This document shows, one piece after another, positions 12,150 through 23,171 of a DNA stretch of 64,000 nt. Every line of letters starts with the position of its first letter. Position 1 is the first letter of the stretch. Made by a program: the position numbers and the translations under genes. The notes beneath the pieces were generated by a model. It ran no database searches and had not been told where the DNA came from. It was given only the letters and a program-made list of their open reading frames with translations. Origin of the DNA: Andrena cerasifolii (taxonomy: Eukaryota > Arthropoda > Insecta > Hymenoptera > Andrenidae); contig NC_135132.1 of assembly GCF_050908995.1 (NCBI RefSeq), positions 7,807,001 through 7,871,000 of the forward strand, written 5' to 3'.

Positions 12150-15100
12150 GACATCTCTATCTCTCTCTCTCTCTCTCTATCTCTCTCTGCCTCTCTCTCT
12201 CTATCTCTTTCTTCTGCCTCACTGTCCGCGTGTTATTGAACAAGAGAACGAGCTTACTTTGGTTTTCTGTTTCATTTTTTTTTTCCTCCCCTTACTTTTC
12301 CAGATTTTTTTTTACTACTTTACTTTTTCTCTGTCACCGTCACTGCCTCTGTATCTCTACGGTTTCTCGATCCGCACACCTGCACGGCCTCTCGTACCTT
12401 GTTTCGAAACACGTAACCCCGTAACCCTGCTAACAACGTTAACTCTATGGGTGCTTCGACAGTGCGCGCGCGCGCGCTTCACACACTGAGACACACGTCC
12501 AGGCGTAGAGACGAAGGAAACACCGTCAGTAGTGCTTCCAGCTGGCGCCCACGATCATTTTCGAATACCCGCCCCCGCCCTACCCCGCCACCCTTTCAAC
12601 AGCTACTGTTCTCTCTCCCCTGTTTTTTCTGCTTTTTTTTTTAGACACGACTTTCTTTCTCTTTCACATCTTTCTTCCACCTGTTCCACTCTATCTATCT
12701 CTCTCTTTCTTTCTTTCTTTCTGTCTGTCTCTCTCTCTGTTCCCACTTCTTTTTTTCTCCGAGTAAAACGTATTATTTATTTATTGTCGCACACGATCCG
12801 CTTCTTGGCTCTCCTCTCGGGGCTCGGCGGAAGCCACTTGCGTGGCTGCAAAGGGGAAAAGGGGATACTAACCGACTACTAACCCGTCGCCTAACACTCT
12901 AACCTCTTTCTAGTTTCTCTTAATTTTTTTTATTTTTTTTTTTGAGGTTGTTCTTCTGCAAACGATTTTCTGGCGATCGTTTTTCTTTTTCCTACCTTCT
13001 CTCGACGTCGAACGGCGAGGGTGGAAGTGCCCGAGGGTCCTGGGCGTTCGGCCTACCGCCATTCGCTGAGCGCGCCTGCGGCTCGCCGTTCGACGCGCCT
13101 TCTTCTTTTTTTTTTTGCCGTGGTGTTTTTGGACTATTTTGCTTCTCCCCAGGTGGTTCCCAACCCCCTCGCGCCAAACGCCCCCCCGTTCACCAAGCGT
13201 CAGCTCGTTTCGCGATCATTAGAGAGCATCCGCCGTAGCACGAAATGAAAGCTCCGACGGTCCCAAGGGGAGAGAGTCCTCCGGGGTGGTAGTTTTGCGC
13301 GTCGCTTTGGGAATCACCGTTTTCCAGCGAGGAGAGGAGGAGTGGATCACTATAACGGGCGAATTTCTAGGGAGCTCGCGCGAGGATCGAACGCGGTGTT
13401 GGAACCACGCGTCATCGCGAAGGCGCCGGAAGGAGAGGGCTGCCCCCGATGCGGAGGCTTCGTGTACGCCGCGGAGCAGATGCTGGCCCGAGGAAGGGTG
13501 AGTCTCCTCCCTGAAAATCGGTCGCCATTTCTCACGAGGACTCTAGTTTAACGACCTTGGTGCCGCGAGATACCGTACCCGGTTATATCACGCGGCCGGC
13601 AGACACCGGCCGGGCTATTTCTGGCGGCGGCGGTCTTATTTCCGCGGGCGAAACTCGACACGCCATCGGCGGGGGGGTTGTAAACAGCCCGTGAAATTCC
13701 GGGCGTTATTAATCGACGGTAGCTGCCGCTCGGACACCCAGAGGACTCCTCTAAATCTTGCTTCAAAGACGACTAATCCTGACCGCTCCGGAGTAGGGAT
13801 AGGCGCTTCACCTGGGGTGCTTCGTTTGGCACGAACCCACTGAAACAGCGGCTCGACCGACTCGTGGCTGATTTGGCTCATCTATCTGACCCCAGGAAGC
13901 ATGAGCGGTACGGGGTACCGTTGGTAGGATCCTCGCCCACAACGTGAAATGGTCAGGAGTGGCTGTCGATCGAGGGATATCGATCGCGGCCTCTCTAAAA
14001 TTAAACGCACAGGCGGCTGACACGGTGCCAGGGGCTCGTGGACCGCGACGTGCCTCCGCGATCTTAACGTATGACGAAACGCGTAATTTCATAACAATGA
14101 GGGGGAAAGAAGCACGGCGAGAGGAGGAACAGGGGCAGCGCGATGATTCCGGCGGGTTCGCGGCTTGTTGCCGTTGGGTGCTCGCCCAGAAGCTTTTCCT
14201 GTCTCCGTCGAGCTTGGCAGACCACCAACTGGCTGACTCTCTCCGCGCACGATGTTGGAAAATAACTTGGAGCGAGAGACTCCGACGTGGATTAGGCCGA
14301 TGGAGGCTAATTGCCCTCCCCAGGCTGCTGCCAATCTGTCGTTCCGTCGACGGGAGCAGATATAGCGCTGTTGGTCGCTTGTGTGAGGGCTGGCTAAAGT
14401 GTAGCTCCTAGTGGAGAGGAGGGGGAGATGAGGGTGGATTTTGGTTTGAGTAAACTTCGGGTATTGAGCATCGTGAATTTTTAAGGAAGCATATTTTAGA
14501 ATTTTTTGGGCTAGTCCGAGTCTTTGATTTAAACGAGGAGGAAATTAAGGGGGATCAAGGGTAGATGGAATGTGTTACTTTGATAAATTCACGTTGTATT
14601 CTTACTATTTCATTCAACCGATTTACAATTGAAAGTCCTGCACTCGTGAACCTCCACGTCCGTCCATTGACGGAGCATTCTACTGTCAGTGCAACGAGCC
14701 AAATTCCTCTAGAGTATAACAATGAGTGAAGTGATCTTTGGCAGAGAGAATTGGTTACTGTCGTTGCTTGAAATCGGTCTGTCTCTTTGTTAGCGATCTT
14801 AGAACTCTTCTAAATTATACTTAGTTAATGCTATAATTACGGCTGTCACTCTTTGTCTATTCACGTGGCCAAAATAACCGAGGAAGGTAACTTTCACGAT
14901 GAGCAATATGAAGCATATACGGTGGGGTGTAATTTGTGGTTCAATCAACATTAAGCCACGTTCCTACGTGTGCGATGATGCAAAAGAAACTTAGAGCAAA
15001 TTAAAGCTGAAGAAGCTTAAGGCTATTTTTGTCGACCTAAAACGGGGGTTTGTCTAAAAAAGGTTCTGTTAATTAATAATAAACAGAAATTATATTGATG

Positions 15101-18100
15101 CAACACAGTGATTCTCTAATAAATATTTTAGTTTCTAAAAGCAACGTCTGGGAAGCTCGACTGTACTCTGCGCAGCGCACTGCGCACACGTGGGATCGCG
15201 GCTTTAGCCACGTACTCGAGCCCAGGCACCCTGCAATATTCAAACCGAATTTCCTCGAAAACGAAAGGTCGTAGGCAAAAACTTCTTTCTACACTTTCGA
15301 CTCACTTTTCCACGAAGAATCATTTCCCCTTAGTCTCAACGCCGGATATTATTATCCACCCCTTATAATACAGCCCCAAAGTAAACATACCTGAAAATAT
15401 TCAGAAGAACGTTCAGGAGGAGCTACAAATTGCTTGTAAATTCCTGTTTACCACGAAATTCGTGGGCTAATGCCAATTGGAGGCACCTCAGGACGATAAA
15501 TACGGGATACACGCGACGAAATTAAATTACAACCCTCCTCGAGTTGGCGAGCAAGTTTGTTTTCAATATTAAAGTTCGACGAACTGTGAAGAACCTATCG
15601 CGGCACCAAGGATCCCCCAATCGAATCGATTGCCTGAGAACAATTCGCCTGTCGTCGGGCGCATCATGGTTATTCCTGCTTCTTGTGATTAGGCTTTCCA
15701 TAAGTCATGCTACAAGTGCAAAGTCTGTCACCGGTCTCTGGACTCGACGCTTCATTGCGATGGTCCTGATCGCGAGATATATTGTCGAGGTATCATTTTT
15801 GCAGTCCAAGCAGTCTACTGTTTTTTCCCCGCCATTTTTTTGCGTGGCTCGTTCGTGAATATCGTCCACGTGTAACGGGATTGTGCCCCACTCGTTGCCC
15901 CACAGTACCCTCTGTTCTGCCTGTCTTTCTCGTGATGGTCCTTCGTTACTCGCGAACCCATTTCATCCAAACTTCTTTCACACACACTGGCGCAAAGTGT
16001 TTTGCATATTTTTGTCGACGAGACCGAAGGAAGCCCCCTCAGAACGCGAAGATGACATTCAACACCTTTTCTTGGCCTGGGAAGGCTCCTCCCCCAACAC
16101 AGTATACTACCTTTGTTACCATTTTCGTCCCCAAAAGGTGTTCGTTCTATTACGATGGTGGATTATGGGTTGTTCGACGATTTTAGAGCTGGGATTGTTT
16201 AACATTTAAGACATAATATTTGATCGTGAACTTCTTTATTAATTATGGAAGAATTTTTATGTGAAAAGGGGTAGAAACGAGTGACGCGCCATTTTTTCAA
16301 AATTCTTCACAAATTGTTATTTAAAAAATTATAAGATGGTTGCTGCGACTTGGACTTCGAATTTAGATTAGATATGCGTTTAAGTAGTTGTTGTCAAGGA
16401 TGTAATGGTAAACTGGGAATAACCATGTGTAATAGAACCGTAAAACTGATCTCTCCAAGGATTTTTAGTGACTAACACGCGAACCTTTGTGTCCCCTGCA
16501 GCAATGGCACAGGGAATGCTTTAAATGTGCCAACTGCAACAAGAGATTAGATTCCGTGAATTGCTGCGAAGGTCCTGACAAGGACATCTACTGCAAAGGT
16601 AAGGAAGCGGCACAATTATAAGAAGGGGGCATAATGCACTGGGCGTGCTCGATGAAAATACCTAAAAGTATTAGAAATATTTATTGCATCACTCTCTTTA
16701 CCCAAGTAATTTTGCTCAAGATTCGTTACACATTGTTTGGATAAATAAATTTTGCAATAATATCGTCCTAATACTAATAATAAGAGAAGTATAAGTGACA
16801 ACATGTTTATTCAAGTGATGCAAAAAATATTTTCAGCACTGTACATACCACCCCCAAAATATGAAATTAATTAAAAAGCACAAGTGTAACAACTACATAG
16901 TGCCAATCAAAAAGGCTTTCCGTGCGTGGCACTCCACTTCGACAAAGGAGCAATCACAGCCCTGAGGGGGTGGTGAACCACAGAGCAATTCAATCTCCCT
17001 GAATCGATCGCGCTTGGTCACATTATGCTCCCGAGGAGTCAGGTTACCAACGAGTAATAGACAGCAAATAGCTTTAACCGATGTTCTCCGCAGTATGCTA
17101 CGGAAAGAAATTCGGACCGAAGGGTTATGGCTACGGCCAGGGTGGCGGCGCCCTACAGAGCGACTGCTACGCCAATGGGTGGGTTTTCAGAACGGAGACT
17201 GAGGCGGGAACACACGAGAGAAATCCCGCCTCGGCTTCTACACTCTCACTATATATGATGCGCTTGTCTGCTTAACAGCTTGCTATCCGAAGAAATTCGG
17301 TCCGCGAGGTATTGGCCACGCTGGGGTTATGTGGATCGGGCTGCAGTGCGATATTGAGGACGAGGGGTACGCGCCCCCCCATAATTATGCTATATTCCAC
17401 TTTCGCCAACTCTGTGTGTGTGTGCGCGTGTGTGTGGGTTTGCCCGTGTGCCCGTCGATTTCGAGACAGCCCTGTTTCTTTCGACTAATCCTCACGGAAA
17501 ATGGAGGCTCTAATTGCATACCAGAGGAGTTTGGGTACGAGGGGGAGTGGAAGACTTTGACAGCGGAGGGTGAAAGTAATGCAAAGGTGATAGGGGTTGC
17601 GTGAAATTTAATATGAGACGTTCTGTTTATCTGTGTCTACCTGTAGTGTAGCTTCTTGTTTCCTCGGAGTTTTACAATTCTGTGTTCCACCGATGACGGG
17701 AAATAGGGTGTTTTGAAATTTAGGGAAATTGGCGCGGTGTAATGATTGTTTGCGTCAAGGGGAATCGAAAAGTCCTTTACCGTTTTTCAATCTGACCCTT
17801 CGTTTCCGAGATACGAGCGGTTGAAGTTTAAGCGCGCGCTGGGACTTAAAAATGGCGCCGAAAGTGGGCCCAGACTTCAGTTGCTTGTATCTCGAGAACG
17901 GAGCTTCGGATTAAAAAACCGTAAAGGACTTTTCGGTTCCTCTTGACATGAAGAATTTGTATGCTTTGGCTCGCCCGTTTTGGACACCCTGGATGAATAA
18001 GTCTCGTTGGCGTAATTAGGATAGTTTCTTCATAGTATAACTCTTTCTCGTAGGCTTGAAAAGCTCTTCGAATATTTTATAATAAGTGGTGTACATCGAA

Positions 18101-21066
18101 ATAAATCCACTATACCAAAGACTTGAACCGACAATTTCGAAATTTGACAATAAAATCTTATCCTAATCGATTTCCCAGCACGTTTTCGCATTAAGTAGCA
18201 TGCGAGACAGTAATCTCGTTTGGATCTTTCATTTGCAATAGCAACGAATTTCTCAACGAGTTCAATCCCCTTTTAAGATAATCATAAAGCTGCGAAAACA
18301 TTTAAGAACGTCAAGTGAGCTCCATTTAACGTGCAAGTTGAAGAAATCCGGCCCACGAGTGGAAGAGCGAATGAACGAACGTTTGCATGTGTCTCTTCAA
18401 ATACGGATATGTGTACATACATACACACGAATAGACGCCTTAACGCTTTGCGCTATTACTCACCCTCACAATCTATCATTGAGCCACTGAATCGTTGTCG
18501 AATACCACATTTCTCTCAAAGTAACAGACAATTATCAGAAATATTTTCAAGTCACTGTATCTTCTGTACTCAACGATTCTTTTGACGAATGGCTAGGATA
18601 TGTTTATTATAACCACGAGTTCCTAACAGAAATTTGTAGTTTATACATCAACCCCGCCTCTAACTCAAATAAAAGCACGCCCCTGATATTTTATTCTCCC
18701 ACCCATTCAAGAGTTTGCACCCGCCAGAGGACGAATTATTAAGCTCAGCGCTGCAATAATGAGCAGAATAATCGATGCCAATTGTAAATTCCTTTGCCGC
18801 GTTCCTCGCGGAGCCAGCGAAGCGTGAAACTTCCACCCATTTCTGCATTTTAATTACCAATCGGTATCGATCGACCCCTCATTTGCATGGGATTCGTTTC
18901 TTTGGGAATTCCCAAATGCCCCTCTCTTGTCGCACGAATGAAAATTCATAGTGAGTACACTTCGAGGAATTTAGCAGTTCAATTATACACCACCGCCTGA
19001 GAATTTAGATTCTTCTCGAGGTGGTTCAAAACTTCAAAGTCTGTCATTCGTGCGGCCAGAAAATCGAGCGTAAACGGCGGGGATAACGTGGACGCGCATA
19101 TATCGAGGGATTTCTGCGCGCAGCGATGCTGCCCCTCGTACCACCGTGATCGACACCGCCGCGATCAAGGCGCCACCTGGCAAGGGCTGCCCGCGTTGCG
19201 GCGGCGTGGTGTTCGCTGCTGAACAAGTGCTGGCCAAGAACCGCGAATGGCACAGGAAGTGCTTCAAGTGCCACGACTGCACCAAGACTCTCGACTCGAT
19301 CATCGCATGCGACGGGCCCGACAAAGATGTCTACTGCAAGACCTGCTACGGGAAGAAGTGGGGACCGCACGGATACGGATTCGCATGCGGATCGGGATTC
19401 TTACAGACCGATGGCCTATCGTGAGTAACTCTGTTCTTTGTTTTTGTATGATTATTTTACTAGAAGGGGGTGGTTTGGGGGTGACTAGGCAAAGGCAGGG
19501 TTGAAGGGGTCTACTCTTAGTACATTATCGCAAAACTACAAAATTAGTCAAGACTTATACCATTTATTCTACTACCTCAACGCTTAGACTGGCGTTGGCG
19601 TGTTATCACGCCGAGGGATTGGTGTCCTGATTTTGGCGCGTTTTCACGTCGATATTTTCTAGAAAATTATTGAAAGTATTGTTCCAGAGATCCCGAGTGT
19701 GCATTGTGCTGTTTCTTTCAGGGAGGAACAAATTTCGGCCAGTCGACCTTTCTATAATCCTGACACGACCTCGATTAAGGCCCCAGCTGGCCAGGGTTGC
19801 CCTCGTTGCGGTGGCATGGTGTTCGCTGCTGAGCAACAGCTAGCCAAAGGCACCATGTGGCACAAGAAATGCTTCAACTGCGCCGAGTGCCACCGGCCAT
19901 TGGACTCCATGCTGGCCTGCGATGGGCCCGATAAGGAGATCCACTGTCGGTCCTGCTACAGTAAGCTGTTTGGGCCCAAAGGGTTCGGATTCGGACACAC
20001 CCCGACTCTGGTCTCGACGAATGGAGATCACTGTCCCTCGTAGTAAGTTCACGAGATAAAATTTCATACTGTGGGCCTGGAATTGCCAGTTGGTAGAGGA
20101 ACCAGTTTAGGGACTGCTAATTAAGGATTTAAAAGAGGGGCTTTGGTTTTATGAAGTTGAGTGGAGTTCATGGTACAGGTTGGAAAGCTGCTTTTGAGAT
20201 TCTTGAAAACAATCCCCTCATTTTTCACTCCAACGTAGTATTGGTCCCTTTTTGCCAACTGAAATTTCTCAGGCCCAGAACTCCAAAACTTCAAAGTCCC
20301 AAGGTGTATTTCTTCTGGCTTCTATCAAATTATACCAATTTGGTCTGTTTTACGAACAAACCCCTCAGAACAAGGAACTAAAGCATATAGAATCTTTGAG
20401 ATCAGTCCCAAAAACTTTTGGGTCCCTTGCATCAACAGAAATCTTTCAAACCCAGACCTCCAAAATTTTTCCACTAAATTTAATCAATCTAGTCTACTCT
20501 ACCAACAAACTCCTCAGCCAAAGGAACTAATGCATACAGAATCTTTGGGACCAATCTTCAGTCCCACTTTTGGATTTCCTTTACCGATTAAAATCTTAAA
20601 ATTAAATCCAACTCAGGACTCTCAAAATTCATAATCCCAAGGACTGTTGCTAGCTTCTACCAAATCCAGTCAACCTAACCTGTCCTACCAACCCAACCAG
20701 AGCTACCCACAGTACCTACGGACCCATCCCTTCTACCGTCCAACTACCCGCTGCAATGATTATCTCTCATGACGCACGATCTATTGCAGCATCGACTCCA
20801 AGCCCCAGGTGGGCCAGAAGCGGAGCGACGGCCACGGCTGCGCGCGTTGCGGTTACTCCGTCTACGCAGCGGAACAGATGATCTCGAAGAACCGCGTATG
20901 GCACAAGCGCTGCTTCAGCTGCGCCGCGTGCCACCGTTCGTTAGACTCGACGAATCTGAACGACGCCCCTGACGGCGACATCTACTGTCGCGGCTGCTAC
21001 GGCAGAAATTTCGGGCCCAAAGGCGTTGGCTTCGGCATGGGCGCGGGCACCCTGACGATGGCCTAA
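8653..21066 (+). CDS. Mlp84B: muscle LIM protein, long five-LIM isoform (Mlp84B-like)
   Basis: Join of 8653-8767, 10044-10206, 13371-13497, 16502-16598 (or 15693-15789), 17094-17178 (or 17279-17366), 19124-19420, 19722-20042 and 20790-21066. The sum is 1482 nt, giving 493 residues and TAA; fly Mlp84B is about the same length. Five CRP-type LIM domains start near residues 11, 117, 218, 321 and 419. Each has the CxxC...HxxCxxCxxC...CxxC zinc ligands and is followed by a glycine-rich segment of KFGPKGYG type. Such proteins bind alpha-actinin and filamin at muscle Z-discs and support sarcomere integrity; that role comes from family knowledge. The ATG follows an AG acceptor by 11 bases in an ACAAAATG context, so at least one 5'UTR exon lies upstream. 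All splice sites are GT-AG and all phases match, which is why I trust the model. The name follows the closest fly protein and could equally be given as Mlp60A-long. Confidence 0.95.
8768..10043 (+). other. intron 1 of the muscle LIM gene
   Basis: Donor G|GTAAGT and acceptor TTCCAG|GT split LIM1 within its zinc-ligand core (phase 1). The intron holds three variants of a GGACCAAGGTGCCGGGA motif (about 9625, 9828 and 9990) and A/T runs near 9676-9735. No other gene is seen. Confidence 0.85.
9828..9866 (+). repeat. copy of the GGACCAAGGTGCCGGGA motif
   Basis: GGACCAAGGTGCCGGGAGCG is followed by a T-run and CCCGATTTCTCG. The same block, with a similar tail, occurs three times in tandem at 36633-36705 in the homeobox gene intron. 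Confidence 0.6.
11344..11349 (+). terminator. candidate polyadenylation signal of the short isoform
   Basis: ATTAAA, about 1.1 kb after the short-isoform stop and followed by an A-rich stretch. It is the clearest signal in this part of the intron, but the assignment is tentative. Confidence 0.35.
12118..12211. repeat. (CT)n microsatellite
   Basis: Nearly continuous CT/TCTA dinucleotide repeat, imperfect in the middle. Confidence 0.85.
13498..15692 (+). other. intron 3 of the muscle LIM gene
   Basis: Donor AGG|GTGAGT follows exon 3 (13371-13497), which codes the first half of LIM2 with its first CxxC pair. The intron is GC-rich to about 14420, then AT-rich, with one copy of a dispersed element at 15236-15318. 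No further LIM-coding exon is seen in it. Confidence 0.8.
15236..15318 (-). mobile_element. copy of a short dispersed element
   Basis: On the minus strand it reads GAGTCGAAAGTGTAGAAAGA, a T-run, then CCTTTCGTTTTCGAGGAAAT. This is the same order as the copies at 8412-8490 and 49773-49850. Confidence 0.5.
15693..15789 (+). CDS. Mlp84B: alternative exon 4b of the muscle LIM gene (LIM2 middle)
   Basis: A 97 nt exon bounded by TTGTGATTAG|GCT and CGAG|GTATCA, entering in phase 0 and leaving in phase 1. It encodes AFHKSCYKCKVCHRSLDSTL and ends in DGPDREIYCR, so it supplies the HxxCxxCxxC core and one ligand of the last pair of LIM2. Exon 4a (16502-16598) has the same length and phases and encodes the same domain part, so the two are alternatives. 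Using both, or neither, breaks the frame. It is less like the fly Mlp84B sequence than 4a. Confidence 0.85.
16502..16598 (+). CDS. Mlp84B: alternative exon 4a of the muscle LIM gene (LIM2 middle)
   Basis: A 97 nt exon bounded by TCCCCTGCAG|CAA and AAAG|GTAAGG, phases 0 and 1. It encodes QWHRECFKCANCNKRLDSVN and ends in EGPDKDIYCK. This copy is the one closest to LIM2 of fly Mlp84B, so I used it in the main model. It lies 712 nt after exon 4b. Confidence 0.9.
17094..17178 (+). CDS. Mlp84B: alternative exon 5a of the muscle LIM gene (LIM2 end)
   Basis: An 85 nt exon with acceptor TTCTCCGCAG|TA and donor AATGG|GTGGGT, phases 1 and 2. It encodes CYGKKFGPKGYGYGQGGGAL and then QSDCYAN, providing the last zinc ligand and the glycine-rich tail. 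The tail is almost the same as in fly Mlp84B. The codon split with exon 4 gives valine before the final cysteine. Confidence 0.9.
17279..17366 (+). CDS. Mlp84B: alternative exon 5b of the muscle LIM gene (LIM2 end)
   Basis: Acceptor GCTTAACAG|CT opens a frame encoding CYPKKFGPRGIGHAGV, clearly a second version of the exon 5a product, with the final zinc ligand kept. A donor GAGGG|GTACGC at 17366|17367 would give 88 nt with phases 1 and 2, the same as 5a plus one codon. Other donors are possible (GT at 17325 or 17332), and without splicing the frame stays open to about 17604. The acceptor and the homology are firm; the 3' end is not. Confidence 0.7.
17367..19123 (+). other. intron before exon 6 of the muscle LIM gene
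   Basis: Contains a GT-rich microsatellite near 17404-17450, a foldback element at 17755-17946 and AT-rich sequence. The acceptor CTGCGCGCAG|C at 19123|19124 restores the frame in phase 2 for both versions of exon 5. Confidence 0.75.
17755..17946. mobile_element. 192 bp foldback element, 64 bp arms
   Basis: 17755-17818 and the reverse complement of 17883-17946 match over their whole 64 nt with about a dozen differences. Both run from TCAAG through CGAAAAGTCCTTTAC to CGAGATAC. The 64 nt loop has further short complementarity (GGTTGAAG against CTTCAG). No coding capacity. Confidence 0.75.
20043..20789 (+). other. intron 7 of the muscle LIM gene with a degenerate tandem repeat
   Basis: Between about 20210 and 20690, units of roughly 165 bp recur two to three times. 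Each carries AACTGAAATTTCTCAG-like or AACAGAAATCTTTCAA-like text, then CAAACCCCTCAG-like text, then GCATATAGAATCTTTG-like text. The repeats are well diverged. Donor TA|GTAAGT and acceptor ATTGCAG|C bound the intron in phase 2. Confidence 0.6.
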
Positions 21067-22370
21067 AACCCTCCTTCAACAACCTAACGACATGCTCGAA
21101 CCAGTCACATATATATATATATATATATAAATATAAATATAAATATAATTATATTCAAGAATCGTACACGCAAATAAATGAACACAACGCGCGCGACGAA
21201 GGGAGCTAGAGTAGCTGCCGGAGTGGCTCGTGCTGCTTTATTCGTTCGCGTGTATAGGTATGTATATGTATAGACGCCTGACTCCTCGACTAACTCCGAC
21301 AAATGACGAAGAATACGCTGCTCCAAACAGGGAATAAACATCGTTTGACGACCGCGAACGCGCATACACAAACCGATTCGACCGTAACGAAGACTGCATC
21401 TACGTTTTTATCGTATCGTTGACGGACTTTCGGGGGTCGCTTGGACGATCCCTTCGACGACGTGGCGAACGAACGAGACACCCGATCACGATTATCGAAC
21501 AGGCATACGTGTCGACGAACAAATTTTTATTACTTTTGTATGGCGAACAGTCGAGAGCGACGCTCGGCTTCCTCTCCCCGGGAGGCTGACCGGTGTTGGG
21601 GAATCACCGCAGGCTGGATCGACTCCCTGCAATCAGATCGAAGGCCTGCAAGGTGGATTTCGGCCAGCCGGTTCGCCTCCGCAGGAAAGGAAGCCACCGG
21701 CGTCGTTGCGAACGACATAGTACAAAGGAAAATCCGTACACCTGGAGCAACGATGCTAACGGAACGACTCGTGACGGACGGAAATGAGTGACACGCACAC
21801 ACAGAAATACAAGAACGATTATTTTCAATAAATGTATATTTCGAGAACGCGGGGGGAAACGAGAGAAGGAGAAACGATGGCGGTGGAGGGTTTTCCCACC
21901 CTCCCCGCGGGGATGGAAAGAGGGAAACTGTTTCGCGAAAGGTAGGGGGGTGAGGGGAAGCGGGGGGGAACATCGTTTCGACGGCACACGACATTCCAAT
22001 TGTCAGATCGCAAGGGCGCGTCGAAGGAAAAGTGATCGTCGAGCGGAGCCTCGGGACGGGGCCAACGCCCGTAGCATTTACATTACAAAAATAGCTTGAG
22101 ATATCGCGAGGGGCGGTATTCGATTAACGTTCAGACGCTGGTGATAGACCTCCGAAGACCGGAAAGCAGACCCCGTTCACGAGCGTTTCCGGTCCCCGTG
22201 GTCTCCCCCGCGCGCCAACCCCCGCTTCCCCAGCAAAAGGTGGTAACGATTCTGTTTGGTCAAACGATCTTTAACTAGCCGCGTGAAGATGCCGTGAGAC
22301 GGTCAACGAATGCACGAGAATAGCGATTAATCATAGCGACCATTGTGTAAAATAAATATTTTTCGATTTA
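21067..22370 (+). other. 3'UTR region of the muscle LIM gene
   Basis: After the TAA at 21064-21066 there is a TA microsatellite (21109-21130). AATAAA signals follow at 21173, 21333, 21828 and 22351, so several 3' ends are possible. The sequence stays fairly GC-rich up to about 22290, which fits a transcribed 3'UTR. No separate gene is seen. Confidence 0.5.
21173..21178 (+). terminator. first polyadenylation signal of the long isoform
   Basis: AATAAA 107 nt after the stop codon. Three further copies lie downstream at 21333, 21828 and 22351. Confidence 0.5.
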
Positions 22371-22670
22371 TAACACGCTGGCTGGTTCATTCGACACCCC
22401 CGCGACGAGATTGCTTGAAGACTCGAACGCTCGTCAATTCTCCTCCCACGATTTATGCATCGATCCTTGGGGATGGGATTCTAAACGGTTTCCCATAACC
22501 TTGCAAATTTTATGAAGCCTTGGAGGGTCGGGAGGGGCTTTTCAGTTTCGAATGTCCAGTGGTTTGCTTTTGTTTCTTCTGGTTTGAGTACGAGGATTCC
22601 TATAAGGTAAGTATAAGTAGATTATTCGATTTTATTATTGAGGCTTCAAGACTTTTAAACTTATTTTAAT

Positions 22671-22755
22671 TTCAAACTGCCTCAAACTCTCTCAAACAGC
22701 CTCAAACTCTCTCAAACAGCCTCAAACTCTCTCAAACAGCCTCAAACTATCTGAA
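22671..22755. repeat. 20 bp minisatellite, four copies
   Basis: CTCAAACTCT and CTCAAACAGC alternate with a 20 bp period. The last copy is altered. Confidence 0.85.
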
Positions 22756-23171
22756 AAACTCTCCAATCCCGTATTACTGATTTGTTGAGAGCATTTGCAA
22801 GGCACGGCCCCAAAGTCCCGCTACTACGGACCCCCAAGAATCGATATTTGGACAGATAAGTTTTCCTTCGAGCACACGAGGAACGACTACTTACTAAAGT
22901 CGCGACTCCTGCCTCCTTCGTCCCCTTCCTTCCAACTTTCGTATAGTCAGGGACTAGCATGACGTCACGCGACTGGACCTTAATAAATCTTACACGCTAA
23001 TGTGGATAGTTCTGAGTGAATGTATATTTGAAATGCCAATGATACACGATCGGGTGGAGCTACTATCTGTCTCGTTTCAACGCATGCTGCCTTCTGGTAT
23101 CGTCCAGCGAAGGGGGAGAGAGACCCTCGCTCACGTTCGATGGATGGTAGGTATGAGTACGGTGTAAAACA

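Larger units (their letters stand above)
10211..13370 (+). other. 3'UTR of the short isoform, then intron 2
   Basis: The stretch is strongly pyrimidine-biased on the plus strand, with CT, GAT/GAC, CTA and T-run microsatellites (for example 10851-10905, 11050-11090, 11270-11300 and 12118-12211). A downstream acceptor AATTTCTAG|G at 13370|13371 joins in phase 2 to the donor at 10206. Long open frames on both strands are products of low-complexity sequence. Confidence 0.7.
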
